From assembly GCA_964479045.1 (NCBI GenBank), contig CAYZJI010000004.1:1-64000 (forward strand): a DNA stretch of 64,000 nucleotides, read 5' to 3'. This DNA is from 2-02-FULL-47-50 sp964479045. Lineage in GTDB: Bacteria > Pseudomonadota > Gammaproteobacteria > Eutrophobiales > Eutrophobiaceae. Every line of letters starts with the position of its first letter. The stretch's first letter is position 1. Shown here one piece after another: positions 1 to 8,431 of the stretch. The notes beneath the pieces are model-generated. The model did no database searches and was not told the DNA's origin. It saw nothing but the letters and a program-made list of their open reading frames with translations. The translations under genes and the position numbers were made by a program.

Positions 1-452
1 GTATTGCGAAAGCGGGTGATGACGCGGCATTTGCGTCCCACCAGAACCAGATCCTGCAAGCGCATGATTTTGGAAACCGCTGCGGCCATTTCCGGAGTAA
101 GACCCGGTGCCAGATCAGTTAAAACAGGTTCTGTAGCGGCATCAGAGAGCAACCAGTTACGAAAATCACCCACCGTAAGATGACTCACCGGTTTGAATGC
201 TTCAGCATTGTGATCGTCAATGATTAACCGGGTGACTTCATCTTCTTCATACGGGATGACAGATTCAGTCAAAAAAGTTTTTAACGGCAGTTCGGCCAAC
301 GCCATCTGGGCGGCCACCCGTTCTTCGTCATGGGCGGCAGCAACGCCGGCCAGATAATCACCGGAGCGCGCAGGCGTGGCTTTCGCCAGCAGTTCCTTGA
401 GACTGGTGAAGGCATAGGTCACATTACCCACCGTATGTGTATAGGCGGACAT
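1..452 (-). CDS. eutB: Ethanolamine ammonia-lyase large subunit, N-terminal part (cut by window edge)
   Basis: Heavy subunit of the adenosylcobalamin-dependent lyase that, with EutC, splits ethanolamine into acetaldehyde and ammonia in the cytosol. Only the first 150 residues are present. They match the EutB start: RSGDYLAGVAA near residue 28 and a YEEDEVTRL segment near residue 68. The ATG at 452 is preceded by GAGGAGG at a normal distance, which fixes the start. It follows the ethanolamine permease on the same strand with an 81-bp gap, so uptake and catabolism are probably cotranscribed. EutC is expected just beyond the left edge. Confidence 0.93.
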   Translation of the reverse strand, partial: MSAYTHTVGNVTYAFTSLKELLAKATPARSGDYLAGVAAAHDEERVAAQMALAELPLKTFLTESVIPYEEDEVTRLIIDDHNAEAFKPVSHLTVGDFRNWLLSDAATEPVLTDLAPGLTPEMAAAVSKIMRLQDLVLVGRKCRVITRFRN

Positions 453-472
453 CTATTCCTCCTCAATTAAAC

Positions 473-503
473 GGGGCCACGGCCTTGACTGCACCGCGGC
501 CCC
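473..503 (-). other. Intercistronic stem-loop between permease and eutB
   Basis: Read on the minus strand, GGGGCCGCGG and CCGTGGCCCC pair over ten positions with one G-U pair around an 11-base loop. Only a short GTTT follows, so it is a poor intrinsic terminator. A role as attenuator or mRNA-processing hairpin between the permease and eutB is an inference. Confidence 0.4.
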
Positions 504-533
504 GGATACAGCTAGCCTGAACCTGATGCAAGC

Positions 534-2006
534 TTACGCATTATGCGACATGGCAAACTCTTCTTCCGGCGAGAGTATGAGTTTATGCCGGCCAACGATA
601 GCAAAATAGATAATGCCAATCGCAAACCAGCACGCCACACCGATGACACCGGCGCGGTAGGCACTGTCACTTAACTGAAAGTATATCGTCACCAGCGCAA
701 TGATGATCGTCACGATAGCACCTGCAATACCAAACGGACTGCGATACGGCCGCTCGATATTCGGCTGGTTTTTACGCAGCAAAATGAACGAAACCGCCTG
801 TGCAATATACGAACACATCGCACCAAACACTGCCATATTCAGCAAGGTACCACCGATAATCGCTGCCCCCGATTCTGCACCAATCGAGAAAAAGATCACC
901 AGCATAATGCTGAGGCCGATCGCTGAGCCGAAGGCCATGGCCACATGCGGAGTTTTCCATTTACCATGTGTGACAGACAGGAACGTCGGGAAATAACCCG
1001 CGCGTGACAGAGAATATACCTGCCGGCCCTTGGCATAAATGATGGTGTGGAAACTTGCGATCAAACCGATGATGGCAATGAATGAAAGGATCTTCGCTTC
1101 GGTGTCCCCGAACAAAGCCTTGAAGCCGTCCAGCAAGGGTTCACCTGATGTGCCTAGGCTGAAAGAACCCACACCCGGCAAAGACGGATTCAGCAGCAGG
1201 ATCATGAACGCGGAAATAATCAACGTCACCATGCCGAGAATAATACCCTTGGGCATGTCACTTTTCGGATCGATCGATTCCTCAGCAGCCAGTGGTAACT
1301 GTTCAATGGCAAGGAACAACCACACTGCAAACGGCATGGCTGCAAGTGCGCCGGTAATACCCAGCGGCAGGAAAGGCCCGTTACCTTCGGCGAGCTCCTG
1401 TCCGTCCGTACCGATGTTCAAGGCCCAGCGGCTGAAGTCAATGTCCGGAAACGCACTGAACCAGAAAATGACGAGGACGGATAATGCTGCCAGTGTCACC
1501 ACCAATGTCACACGGAATGACAGTTCCACACCGACAACATTCAACCCTACAAAGAAGATGTAACCGATAATCCACCAGACGGGCTGGAAGCCAACACTGG
1601 TTTCAAAAATTCCGGTGAGATAAGCGCCGATAAAAAATACGATTACAGCGGGGGTCAGCACATATTCCACGTTTTCACAGAGACCGGTCACGAACCCACC
1701 CCAGGGACCCATGGCCGTGCGAGCAAAGGAATAGGCGGCGCCGGTATGTGGCAGTGCCGGTGACATTTCAGCAATGCAGAAGGTCAAGCCAAGATACATG
1801 ATGGCGATAAGGATAGTAGCGACCAACATGCCTCCCCATCCTCCCTGCGCCAGCCCCAGGTTCCAGCCGGAATAATGTCCCGAGATCACTGCACCGACTC
1901 CCAGCGCCCACAGCGACCAGATACCTGCGTAGCGTTGTAAACCCCGTTTTGCAAAATATTCACTATCAGCCTTGGTGTAACTGACACTCCCATGTGGATT
2001 AGTCAT
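534..2006 (-). CDS. eat: Ethanolamine permease (APC superfamily)
   Basis: A 490-residue inner-membrane transporter of the amino acid-polyamine-organocation superfamily, with about twelve hydrophobic segments and the first two near residues 30-75. The early GVGAVISGHYSGWN segment is typical of the ethanolamine permease branch, and the next gene being eutB supports that substrate. The start ATG at 2006 has AAGGGG just upstream. The C-terminal tail is short and hydrophilic. Assignment to ethanolamine rather than another amine rests on family resemblance and linkage to eutB. Confidence 0.88.
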   Translation of the reverse strand: MTNPHGSVSYTKADSEYFAKRGLQRYAGIWSLWALGVGAVISGHYSGWNLGLAQGGWGGMLVATILIAIMYLGLTFCIAEMSPALPHTGAAYSFARTAMGPWGGFVTGLCENVEYVLTPAVIVFFIGAYLTGIFETSVGFQPVWWIIGYIFFVGLNVVGVELSFRVTLVVTLAALSVLVIFWFSAFPDIDFSRWALNIGTDGQELAEGNGPFLPLGITGALAAMPFAVWLFLAIEQLPLAAEESIDPKSDMPKGIILGMVTLIISAFMILLLNPSLPGVGSFSLGTSGEPLLDGFKALFGDTEAKILSFIAIIGLIASFHTIIYAKGRQVYSLSRAGYFPTFLSVTHGKWKTPHVAMAFGSAIGLSIMLVIFFSIGAESGAAIIGGTLLNMAVFGAMCSYIAQAVSFILLRKNQPNIERPYRSPFGIAGAIVTIIIALVTIYFQLSDSAYRAGVIGVACWFAIGIIYFAIVGRHKLILSPEEEFAMSHNA

Positions 2007-2262
2007 GGTTATTTCCCCTTATTGGTTAATCAATTCAAAACCCCCGTTGACGAATAAAATTATCTGTATTGATGTATTTATTACCTGTGAAACACGGTAA
2101 TTAAATTTTCACGATTTCAATCTACGCTGGTGCAGGGATGTCTGCAATAAGGGTCAGTCATCGTTGGGCGTGAAGGGTGCATTGCAAAAAAACAGGTATG
2201 AATGATCAAAAATGGTGCGAATAGAACACAATTATGAATAACTGCATATATTTAAGGAATGA

Positions 2263-2319
2263 TGGTGCCGGGGAAGGGAATCGAACCCCCACATGGTCAC
2301 CCATACCAGATTTTGAGTC
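2263..2319 (-). repeat. Left attachment repeat (tRNA-Leu 3' half)
   Basis: Fifty-seven bases identical to 14553-14609. On the minus strand they are the tRNA-Leu 3' half, from the anticodon loop through the T-arm and acceptor strand to CCA. The flanking base differs on each side, so the repeat boundary is exact. It marks the far end of the integrated element. Confidence 0.92.
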
Positions 2320-2433
2320 GGATTATAGCAATCTGGGACAATAAATTACGACAATATTCAATAATAAAAATAATAAGTTAACATAATTTTGTTATTGTGT
2401 TGGATTGCAGAATATTGCCATTTCTTGCCAAAT

Positions 2434-2454
2434 ATTCCCCCGTCAGTCCCCCAT
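2434..2454. repeat. Candidate integrase arm-type sites, left end
   Basis: Two TCCCCC cores 11 bp apart (C-runs at 2437-2441 and 2448-2452), about 115 bp inside the left attachment repeat. Nearly the same two-core block recurs at 14475-14495 inside the right end. Paired, phased copies at both ends suit integrase or excisionase arm binding. This is inferred from pattern and position. Confidence 0.5.
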
Positions 2455-2720
2455 GAACCTATTCTAAAGCTAAGAAGGCTATTGAAAATTGGTGGGCTTC
2501 CAGCGCCTGAAATTGCCGTTTAACGGCGAATATAAAGGTTATATGGAGGGTCTGGCAGTGAGCTGCCTTAAAAAATAAGTTCAGGTATCAAGTTAGAGTT
2601 AAAATAGAAAAACTAATTATAGGATATATAACTCTTGATATTAATATATTAAATATTCTTGAAGGGCTTGCAACATTAGCTGCTGTTTGTAGAACTAAGA
2701 CATTGACGGCAAAATACGAA

Positions 2721-3560
2721 TTATTTAGTAATTAATCCGTCACAAAATGTTTTTACTGCTAACACGGCATCTGCAAGTAGAGTTTTTTTATCTTGATCTG
2801 GATGATTAGAAAGCATTTGATTAGCATATGCCAGGGAGCCTTGAGCATCTGTAGTTTCGAAGTTTGCATATAATTCTTTAAGCGAAGTTTGAACTCCAGC
2901 AAGGCCTGACTCAAAATGCTTCATTACAGCCTCAACTGCCTTATTGGGACCACCACGATCATTATGGAGTAAAACAAAAGCAATATCATACCAATCCTTG
3001 GGCTTATTACGCGCATGCGCTGCCGCACATTTAGCTAATAAAAATCCCGCTAATCCTGCAGTTTTAATACTACATTCTATTTTTTTTCCATTTATGTCTG
3101 ATTCAAGATTTATTACTTTGAAGTCATGCAAAACATATCTGGTGCCTCTTAAATTAGCAGCTCCCAATTTTTCACAATTTTCGAATTTAACTGGTGTATA
3201 TTCTGCTACGTCATCTAGATCTGCTAATAATTCAAATTTTATAACTATTGAACCTGTTGTGTTTATATTACTAGTTTTCCAACGCCAAATATGTTCATTG
3301 TCTGGCTCAAACCCAGCTTTTTCTAAAGCATTCTCTAAGCGTTTAGAATTAACTGAACCACAAGCAATTTCCATATTCATTTGAACATCGACATCTGTCG
3401 TACCAGCATGCTCAAATTTACTATTAGTACATAAAAGTTCAGGAACTAATCCCCCTAGAATAATGAATTCAGGTTGTTCACCATAATGATAAACAACATT
3501 AACAAGAGCACTTTCAGCTGCGGCACGTGCTGCACGGCTTCTAGGTATTTCATCTGCCAC
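2721..3560 (-). CDS. AbiEii-like nucleotidyltransferase (putative type IV toxin)
   Basis: A 279-residue protein with a nucleotidyltransferase-like core: IILGG at residues 33-37 and a TTDVDV motif with acidic residues D56 and D58, followed by a beta-strand-rich region and a helical tail. This pattern suits the MNT-type fold of the AbiEii/AbiGii toxin family, which modifies RNA or proteins with nucleotides. Its start overlaps the upstream AbiEi-like gene by 11 bp, so the two are translationally coupled. It is AT-rich like the rest of the island. Toxicity and target are inferred; a standalone nucleotidyltransferase of other role is possible. Confidence 0.7.
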   Translation of the reverse strand: MADEIPRSRAARAAAESALVNVVYHYGEQPEFIILGGLVPELLCTNSKFEHAGTTDVDVQMNMEIACGSVNSKRLENALEKAGFEPDNEHIWRWKTSNINTTGSIVIKFELLADLDDVAEYTPVKFENCEKLGAANLRGTRYVLHDFKVINLESDINGKKIECSIKTAGLAGFLLAKCAAAHARNKPKDWYDIAFVLLHNDRGGPNKAVEAVMKHFESGLAGVQTSLKELYANFETTDAQGSLAYANQMLSNHPDQDKKTLLADAVLAVKTFCDGLITK

Positions 3561-4572
3561 AATACTTTTCCCTTAAATGTTCTGCAGCTTCTTCTCCTCT
3601 AACCCCTACTGAAAGAAGATCAGCATATATTCTCGGCCAAGATACAATACGTATTTCATAAACATTTTTAATTAGTTTCTTAACAATACTCTTTGGAAAA
3701 GGTTTTATTGTTAATCTTCCACCATTTATAGGTTGCAGTCCCATATCTTTAGCGATGGCTTCAAGTCCGATTCTTGTATTAGCATTAACGTAAATTTCAG
3801 CTGAGGATACATTAGTTAAATATGGTGCCAAAATATCAGAAGCCGCTATTCCTGTAACTGCCCAATCAAGATTTATTCTATTCAATTTCATTCCTATTTC
3901 TCTTAAATTTGAGATAACGTCTTTCCAAATCACACCAATTTGTAAACTAGGTTGCTTTTGTTCAGTTTCGATTGCGGCTGAATATGCTTCAAGTAATTTA
4001 TATTGATCCCTTATTCTACGTGCAGAATACCGTCCTCGCTTTATATTAGCTTCAAGTAAATTAAGCTTTGTAAGAAGTTGTAGTGCATGTGTACAACTAC
4101 CATCAGAATACCCTGAAATATCTTTCGTTGCTGAAATCGTAGGTTTTGTTCCGCAAAGTAATGTTTCGGCCACGGCAATGACAGATGGTGTCCATTTCAC
4201 GGATTTGTTTATTGATTTTGTTTGGTATCCTGTGCGTGAAACAATGATTTTATCGATATTAATTTCAGCAGCCCCCGTTTCATCCACCCAACTAATTTCT
4301 GCATTAGATAATATATTGCGAGCACCAGGTGATATAAACCTAGCAACAACAATAAATGGACGTTGAATATTTGGGTTTGAAATTAATTGTTTTGCATTTG
4401 CTAAAGTCCCTTCGCCAACCCATTTTATTTCAATTGGTTGATCATTAATTACGAAATCATAATTGGATAAGCTATTTTTCTTTATTGGACAAATTTCAAC
4501 AGAGCGCGGTAATACAGCGTGTAATATTTCACTTACCCGTTGAGAACTTTTGTCTTTAGTTTGTTTAATCAT
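3550..4572 (-). CDS. AbiEi-like antitoxin/regulator with nuclease-fold-like N-terminus
   Basis: A 340-residue partner of the downstream nucleotidyltransferase gene (11-bp overlap). The N-terminal third has a D39 ... E48-I-K50 arrangement (NYDFV, IEIKW) and an ISWVDETGAAEI segment, recalling the PD-(D/E)xK-like N-terminal domain of some AbiEi-family proteins. The middle resembles a winged-helix region, and the end has RIYADLLSVGVRGEEAAEHL, a motif I associate with AbiEi C-termini. AbiEi proteins neutralise AbiEii and repress their own promoter. The dyad-symmetric array at 4575-4637, overlapping the leader, fits such autoregulation. Whether the nuclease-like motif is catalytic is unknown. Confidence 0.68.
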   Translation of the reverse strand: MIKQTKDKSSQRVSEILHAVLPRSVEICPIKKNSLSNYDFVINDQPIEIKWVGEGTLANAKQLISNPNIQRPFIVVARFISPGARNILSNAEISWVDETGAAEINIDKIIVSRTGYQTKSINKSVKWTPSVIAVAETLLCGTKPTISATKDISGYSDGSCTHALQLLTKLNLLEANIKRGRYSARRIRDQYKLLEAYSAAIETEQKQPSLQIGVIWKDVISNLREIGMKLNRINLDWAVTGIAASDILAPYLTNVSSAEIYVNANTRIGLEAIAKDMGLQPINGGRLTIKPFPKSIVKKLIKNVYEIRIVSWPRIYADLLSVGVRGEEAAEHLREKYCGR

Positions 4573-4574
4573 TT

Positions 4575-4637
4575 TATACCTCAGTTAATTAGAATACCTC
4601 AATAAGAAATTGAAGTATATATTTATAGTGAAGTATA
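4575..4637. promoter_or_regulatory. Dyad-symmetric operator array (four half-sites, 18-bp phase)
   Basis: TATACCTC at 4575-4582 and AATACCTC at 4593-4600 point one way; GAAGTATA at 4612-4619 and 4630-4637 point the other. Starts are 18, 19 and 18 bp apart and both pairs share one symmetry centre at 4606, flanked by TCAAT/ATTGA at 4599-4613. It begins 3 bp upstream of the AbiEi-like start codon. AbiEi antitoxins are known to bind inverted repeats in their own promoters, so this is a likely autoregulatory operator. Confidence 0.65.
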
Positions 4638-4835
4638 GAGTAGTAAATATGAATCTAACATATTGATATTAGAGTATTTATAATTTTAAAAGAAGTATAT
4701 ATTTTGAACAATTCTGGTTATTTAAATTAGACAAAATTACACTAATTTAACCTCTCTGTAGTTACTAGACGATAATAAAAAAAATGTAACTAATTGATAA
4801 TTATTAAATTATTTTGAATTTATAAATTAAAATGA

Positions 4836-4907
4836 CAGCTGTATTGATTTAATCTTGCAGCTGCACTAATATTTCTACACAGCTGTCATTTATTCTATAT
4901 GCAGCTG
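4836..4907. repeat. Four CAGCTG palindromes at exact 22-bp spacing
   Basis: CAGCTG occurs at 4836-4841, 4858-4863, 4880-4885 and 4902-4907, each 22 bp from the next, about two helical turns. Three copies extend into ACAGCTGT or GCAGCTGT contexts. The last copy is 34 bp before the DGQHR start codon. The array is probably an operator. CAGCTG is also a known methyltransferase target (PvuII specificity), so methylation-dependent control by the island enzyme is conceivable but unproven. Confidence 0.65.
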
Positions 4908-4941
4908 TCAATTAATAACTTATAAGTGTAATGGTGAAATT

Positions 4942-6051
4942 ATGAAAGTTACCTTTCCAGCAATGAGGGCAAAAATCGGTAATAGGACATACTATTCGAC
5001 AATGATGTCCATGAGTGAGATTCCTCGGTTTTTCAAATTTAATGATTGGCAACAATTTACGCCTGAATTAAGAGCACAAAGAGTTCTTAATGAGTCGAGA
5101 ATTCCGGTTATAGCAAAATATATAACTGATAATGAGGATGATTATATTTTTTCATCAATAACATGTTCTTATACATGTGACTTAATGTTCGAACCATTTT
5201 CAGATGATTTTCCGGATATTGGGCAAATAAGCCTTGACTTTGAAAATATGGAATTTGTTATAAATGATGGGCAACATCGTTGTGCTGCTATCGCTAATGC
5301 AATTAATGAAAATCCGGCAATTGCTAAAAATAAGATCTCTGTATTACTGTTTCCATGGGAAAACTTAGAACGCATGCAGCAAATGTTCTCAGATCTAAAT
5401 CGCCATGCACAAAAATCATCAAAATCTTTAAATATCCTCTATGACCAAAGGGATCCATTGGGGGCGCTAACCACAAATGTTGTTGAGTCAGTAGATATGT
5501 TTAAAAACATGGTTGATTTTGAAAAAATATCGTTACCAATTAAATCACATAAGCTTTTAACACTTACTTCGTTATATGATTCAAATAAAGAGTTAATTAA
5601 TAGATTAATAAAAAATAATGAACCTGATTACGATAATCTCGAAAAAATAGTAATTGAATATTGGAACGAAGTAGCAAACGTAATGAAGGATTGGAGCAAG
5701 GTTGCTGATGGTCAAATGCCAGCATCTGCTTTACGACAAGAGCAAATTAGTACTCATTCAGTTGTACTCAGAGCAATTGGTAGTGTTGGTGGTGTTTTAT
5801 TATCAGAGTATGAAGACACTTGGAAAGAAAAGATCAAGAAACTAGGAGATATTGATTGGCGAAAAGGAATTGGGAAACAAGTAAATCCAATGTGGGATGG
5901 CGTATGTATTTCCGCCGGGTCTGTTGTTTCTAATAAACAGGCAAGAGTTGCCACATTTGGCGTTCTTTTATCTGAGCTTGGATTAGAAATAAAACAATCA
6001 AATAAATCAAAATCAAAAAAACTTAAAGATACTAATAAAAAAGCAGCATAA
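4942..6051 (+). CDS. DndB-like DGQHR-domain protein
   Basis: A 369-residue protein with the diagnostic DGQHR motif at residues 109-113 (NDGQHRCAAI), found in DndB and related DGQHR-family proteins. DndB acts as a regulator in DNA phosphorothioation systems, but no dndC, dndD or dndE is present here. The tail is lysine-rich (about residues 350-369), which may contact nucleic acid. The start ATG has GGTGA five bases upstream. It lies directly downstream of the CAGCTG array and 11 bp before the GHKL ATPase gene, so the two form an operon. Biochemical role unknown; a regulator or DNA-recognition subunit is the best guess. Confidence 0.75.
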   Translation: MKVTFPAMRAKIGNRTYYSTMMSMSEIPRFFKFNDWQQFTPELRAQRVLNESRIPVIAKYITDNEDDYIFSSITCSYTCDLMFEPFSDDFPDIGQISLDFENMEFVINDGQHRCAAIANAINENPAIAKNKISVLLFPWENLERMQQMFSDLNRHAQKSSKSLNILYDQRDPLGALTTNVVESVDMFKNMVDFEKISLPIKSHKLLTLTSLYDSNKELINRLIKNNEPDYDNLEKIVIEYWNEVANVMKDWSKVADGQMPASALRQEQISTHSVVLRAIGSVGGVLLSEYEDTWKEKIKKLGDIDWRKGIGKQVNPMWDGVCISAGSVVSNKQARVATFGVLLSELGLEIKQSNKSKSKKLKDTNKKAA

Positions 6052-6062
6052 GGGTGAATGTC

Positions 6063-8426
6063 ATGAAGCAACAAAAAACTGATATAAATGTAGAAAATCA
6101 AAAAAACTTATGTTTATCTTTGTTATTAGCTGAAGATGAAGAAAGTATAATTAAAATTCTTGATGAGCATGGCTATTCATTAAACAATGAAAGTGCCTGG
6201 CATCCATTAGGAGATAATGCTGGTAATTTTTCAACAATTGGAAATCAGCAAGCTGATCCTACAGCTGCATTAATTGAAAAAATTGTAAATAGTGTCGATG
6301 CGGTATTACTTGCAGAGTGCTATAAAAATGGAATAGTGCCTGATTCAGAAAAAGCTCCAAAGACTATGTCTGAAGCAGTAGAGAAGTTTTTGAATGTTAC
6401 TGAAGGCCGATTAGATTTTTTAGATGCAAGCCAGCAAACAAAATTGGCAGAAAATATTAGATTTATGGTAACGGGTGAAAAATCATCACCTTGTATTAAT
6501 ATTATTGACTTTGGCGAGGGGCAGACACCTAATAACTTTAAAAATACTTTTCTATCAACTACATCACAATCACCGAAAATAAAAATACCCTTTGTACAAG
6601 GGAAGTTTAATGCTGGGAGTACAGGTAGTCTACAATTTTGTGGAAGACATAATATACAATTAATTTTGTCTAGACGAAACCCTCATTGTCCGGTGTCAGA
6701 TTCAGATAATTCAGGAAATGATTGGGGTTTTACAATTATTCGTAGGAAAAGGGCACAACATGGTGAGAAAGCATCTGTTTTTATGTATCTTGCCCCAAAT
6801 GGTGAAATACCAAGGTTTTCAACTGATTCATTAGATTTATTGCCAACAAGATCTTCAGCAAATAATCCAGGCAAGCCTTACGCAGTTCCTGTTTCGTACG
6901 GTACATGTGTAAAACTATATAACTATAGATGGCCTGGCAAAAGTATTGCCACTACGGATGGTAGAAAATACCTAGAAAAATTTATACAGGCGCCATGCTT
7001 GCCATTCAGAATACACGAAACCAGGGCATATAAAGCTAACTATTATGATACGACTGTAATAGGTATTTTAAATAAGATTCAAGGTGAGAATATAGACGAT
7101 AATTCGGGGGATTTAGAAAAAGGATTTCCAGCGGACCTTATGATATCAATCCCAGATATTGGAAAATTAAAATTAAAAATATGTGTTTGGAAAGATGGCC
7201 TTGATTTGAGAAATGTTCCAACGGGGGTATTCTTTTTGGTTAACGGGCAAGTTCATGGTGATTGTGGTAGTGATTTTATAGCAAGAAGGACAGATCATAG
7301 TTACATTGAAAAGCATATATTTGTTGCTGTTGATTGTACGGAAACAGATCGAGATTTTCATGAAGATACTTTTATGCCTTCAAGAGATAGGTTAAGAGAT
7401 AATGAACATACAAAATATATGAAAAAGCATATAGCAGATGAGATTAAAGACCATCCTGGTTTAAAAGAGATTAACGCTTTTAGAAAACAACAACTTCGTG
7501 AAAAGGCAACTGAAAACAATGAAAATGTTATAAATTTATTTAATGATTTGATTAAATCAGATCCTAGCTTAAGAGCAGTTCTAGGGCTCGGTGGCCATAT
7601 CATTGGTGGAGTAGGTCCAGGTAAAATTGATATTTTTAAAGGGAAAAAATTCCCAACTTATTTTAAGTTGGCTAATCAACCAAAGGATGGATTAATCAAA
7701 AGTTGTCCCATAAATAGAACAGTATCAATAGTTTGTGAAACTGATGCTGAGAATAATTATTTTTCGAGGCCGAATGAACCAGGTGAATTGCAAATTATTC
7801 CCTCATATGACTTAATTGAATCCTCTAGATTATGGAATGGTCGTTTTAACCTAAAATTTCGTGTTCCATGGAATGCGAAAGTTGGCGAAAAAACAGATGT
7901 AAAAATTATTGTTTCAGATAATGTTAATACAGCTAAACCATTTGAATGTGAATTTCAATTAGTTGCATCAGCAGCTGTTACAAAAATTACACCTCCTGGC
8001 CCAGGACCAAACCCACCAGGGGATGAAAACTCTCCTGATCCTGACTTAAATAAACCAAAATTTGGATTACCAAATCCACAACCTGTACATAAAGCAGACT
8101 GGGAAAAATATGGATTTGCTTCATCAGTTGATGCTCTGAGGGTAAAAAAATCAGATGATGGATATGATTTTTATTGGAATGTAGATAATAAATATCTGAT
8201 ACATGAAACTGCAAATAATAAGAATGATATAGAACTAATAAAGCAATGGTTTAGCTGGGGGTTAACGATTGCAGCTTTATCTCTAATAAAAAAACAAAAA
8301 GAAGAGTCAGAGGATGAGAATATTGGCGTCGATTTAACTAGTGTTGAAAAGGCTTGTGATGCTTTGTCTATGGTTATAATACCAATAATTAGAACATTAC
8401 ATGATATGCCATTAAGTAAAGTGTAA
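6063..8426 (+). CDS. Large GHKL-type ATPase of a probable defence operon
   Basis: A 787-residue protein with a GHKL (Hsp90/MutL/histidine-kinase type) nucleotide site at the N-terminus: EKIVNSVDA (E72, N76), IIDFGEGQ (D149, G151, G153), and a glycine lid GKFNAGSTGSLQFCG at about 180-194. Beta-rich middle regions follow, then a proline-rich linker at about residues 645-670 and a short helical end. ATG at 6063 is chosen because AAGGGTGA sits six bases before it; GTG at 6054 is an alternative. It is the second gene after the DGQHR gene and ends 5 bp from the convergent methyltransferase. GHKL ATPases act as conformational switches. I do not recognise this exact family; no nuclease motif is evident. 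Confidence 0.72.
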   Translation: MKQQKTDINVENQKNLCLSLLLAEDEESIIKILDEHGYSLNNESAWHPLGDNAGNFSTIGNQQADPTAALIEKIVNSVDAVLLAECYKNGIVPDSEKAPKTMSEAVEKFLNVTEGRLDFLDASQQTKLAENIRFMVTGEKSSPCINIIDFGEGQTPNNFKNTFLSTTSQSPKIKIPFVQGKFNAGSTGSLQFCGRHNIQLILSRRNPHCPVSDSDNSGNDWGFTIIRRKRAQHGEKASVFMYLAPNGEIPRFSTDSLDLLPTRSSANNPGKPYAVPVSYGTCVKLYNYRWPGKSIATTDGRKYLEKFIQAPCLPFRIHETRAYKANYYDTTVIGILNKIQGENIDDNSGDLEKGFPADLMISIPDIGKLKLKICVWKDGLDLRNVPTGVFFLVNGQVHGDCGSDFIARRTDHSYIEKHIFVAVDCTETDRDFHEDTFMPSRDRLRDNEHTKYMKKHIADEIKDHPGLKEINAFRKQQLREKATENNENVINLFNDLIKSDPSLRAVLGLGGHIIGGVGPGKIDIFKGKKFPTYFKLANQPKDGLIKSCPINRTVSIVCETDAENNYFSRPNEPGELQIIPSYDLIESSRLWNGRFNLKFRVPWNAKVGEKTDVKIIVSDNVNTAKPFECEFQLVASAAVTKITPPGPGPNPPGDENSPDPDLNKPKFGLPNPQPVHKADWEKYGFASSVDALRVKKSDDGYDFYWNVDNKYLIHETANNKNDIELIKQWFSWGLTIAALSLIKKQKEESEDENIGVDLTSVEKACDALSMVIIPIIRTLHDMPLSKV

Positions 8427-8431
8427 AGTAG

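Larger units (their letters stand above)
2007..2720. other. Non-coding stretch: permease leader, island left end
   Basis: No convincing gene. From 2007 to about 2262 lies the presumed control region of the minus-strand permease; I saw no clean sigma-54 or sigma-70 promoter. The tRNA-Leu 3' fragment follows at 2263-2319, then AT-rich island DNA with integrase arm-type-like C-runs at 2434-2454. A GGCAG-TGAG-CTGCC hairpin near 2556-2569 has no proper T-run for a terminator of the minus-strand gene that ends at 2721. Confidence 0.6.
4573..4941. other. Divergent control region of the two cargo operons
   Basis: A 369-bp AT-rich region with no gene between the AbiEi-like gene (minus) and the DGQHR gene (plus). 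It holds the phased palindromic array at 4575-4637, a third lone GAAGTATA at 4692-4699, and the CAGCTG array at 4836-4907. No confident -35/-10 pair could be picked because of the strong AT bias. Confidence 0.65.

Noticed and set aside
4836..4907. CRISPR-like array
   Set aside because: Only a 6-8-bp core repeats, spacers are 16 bp, and no cas genes are present. It is better read as an operator array.
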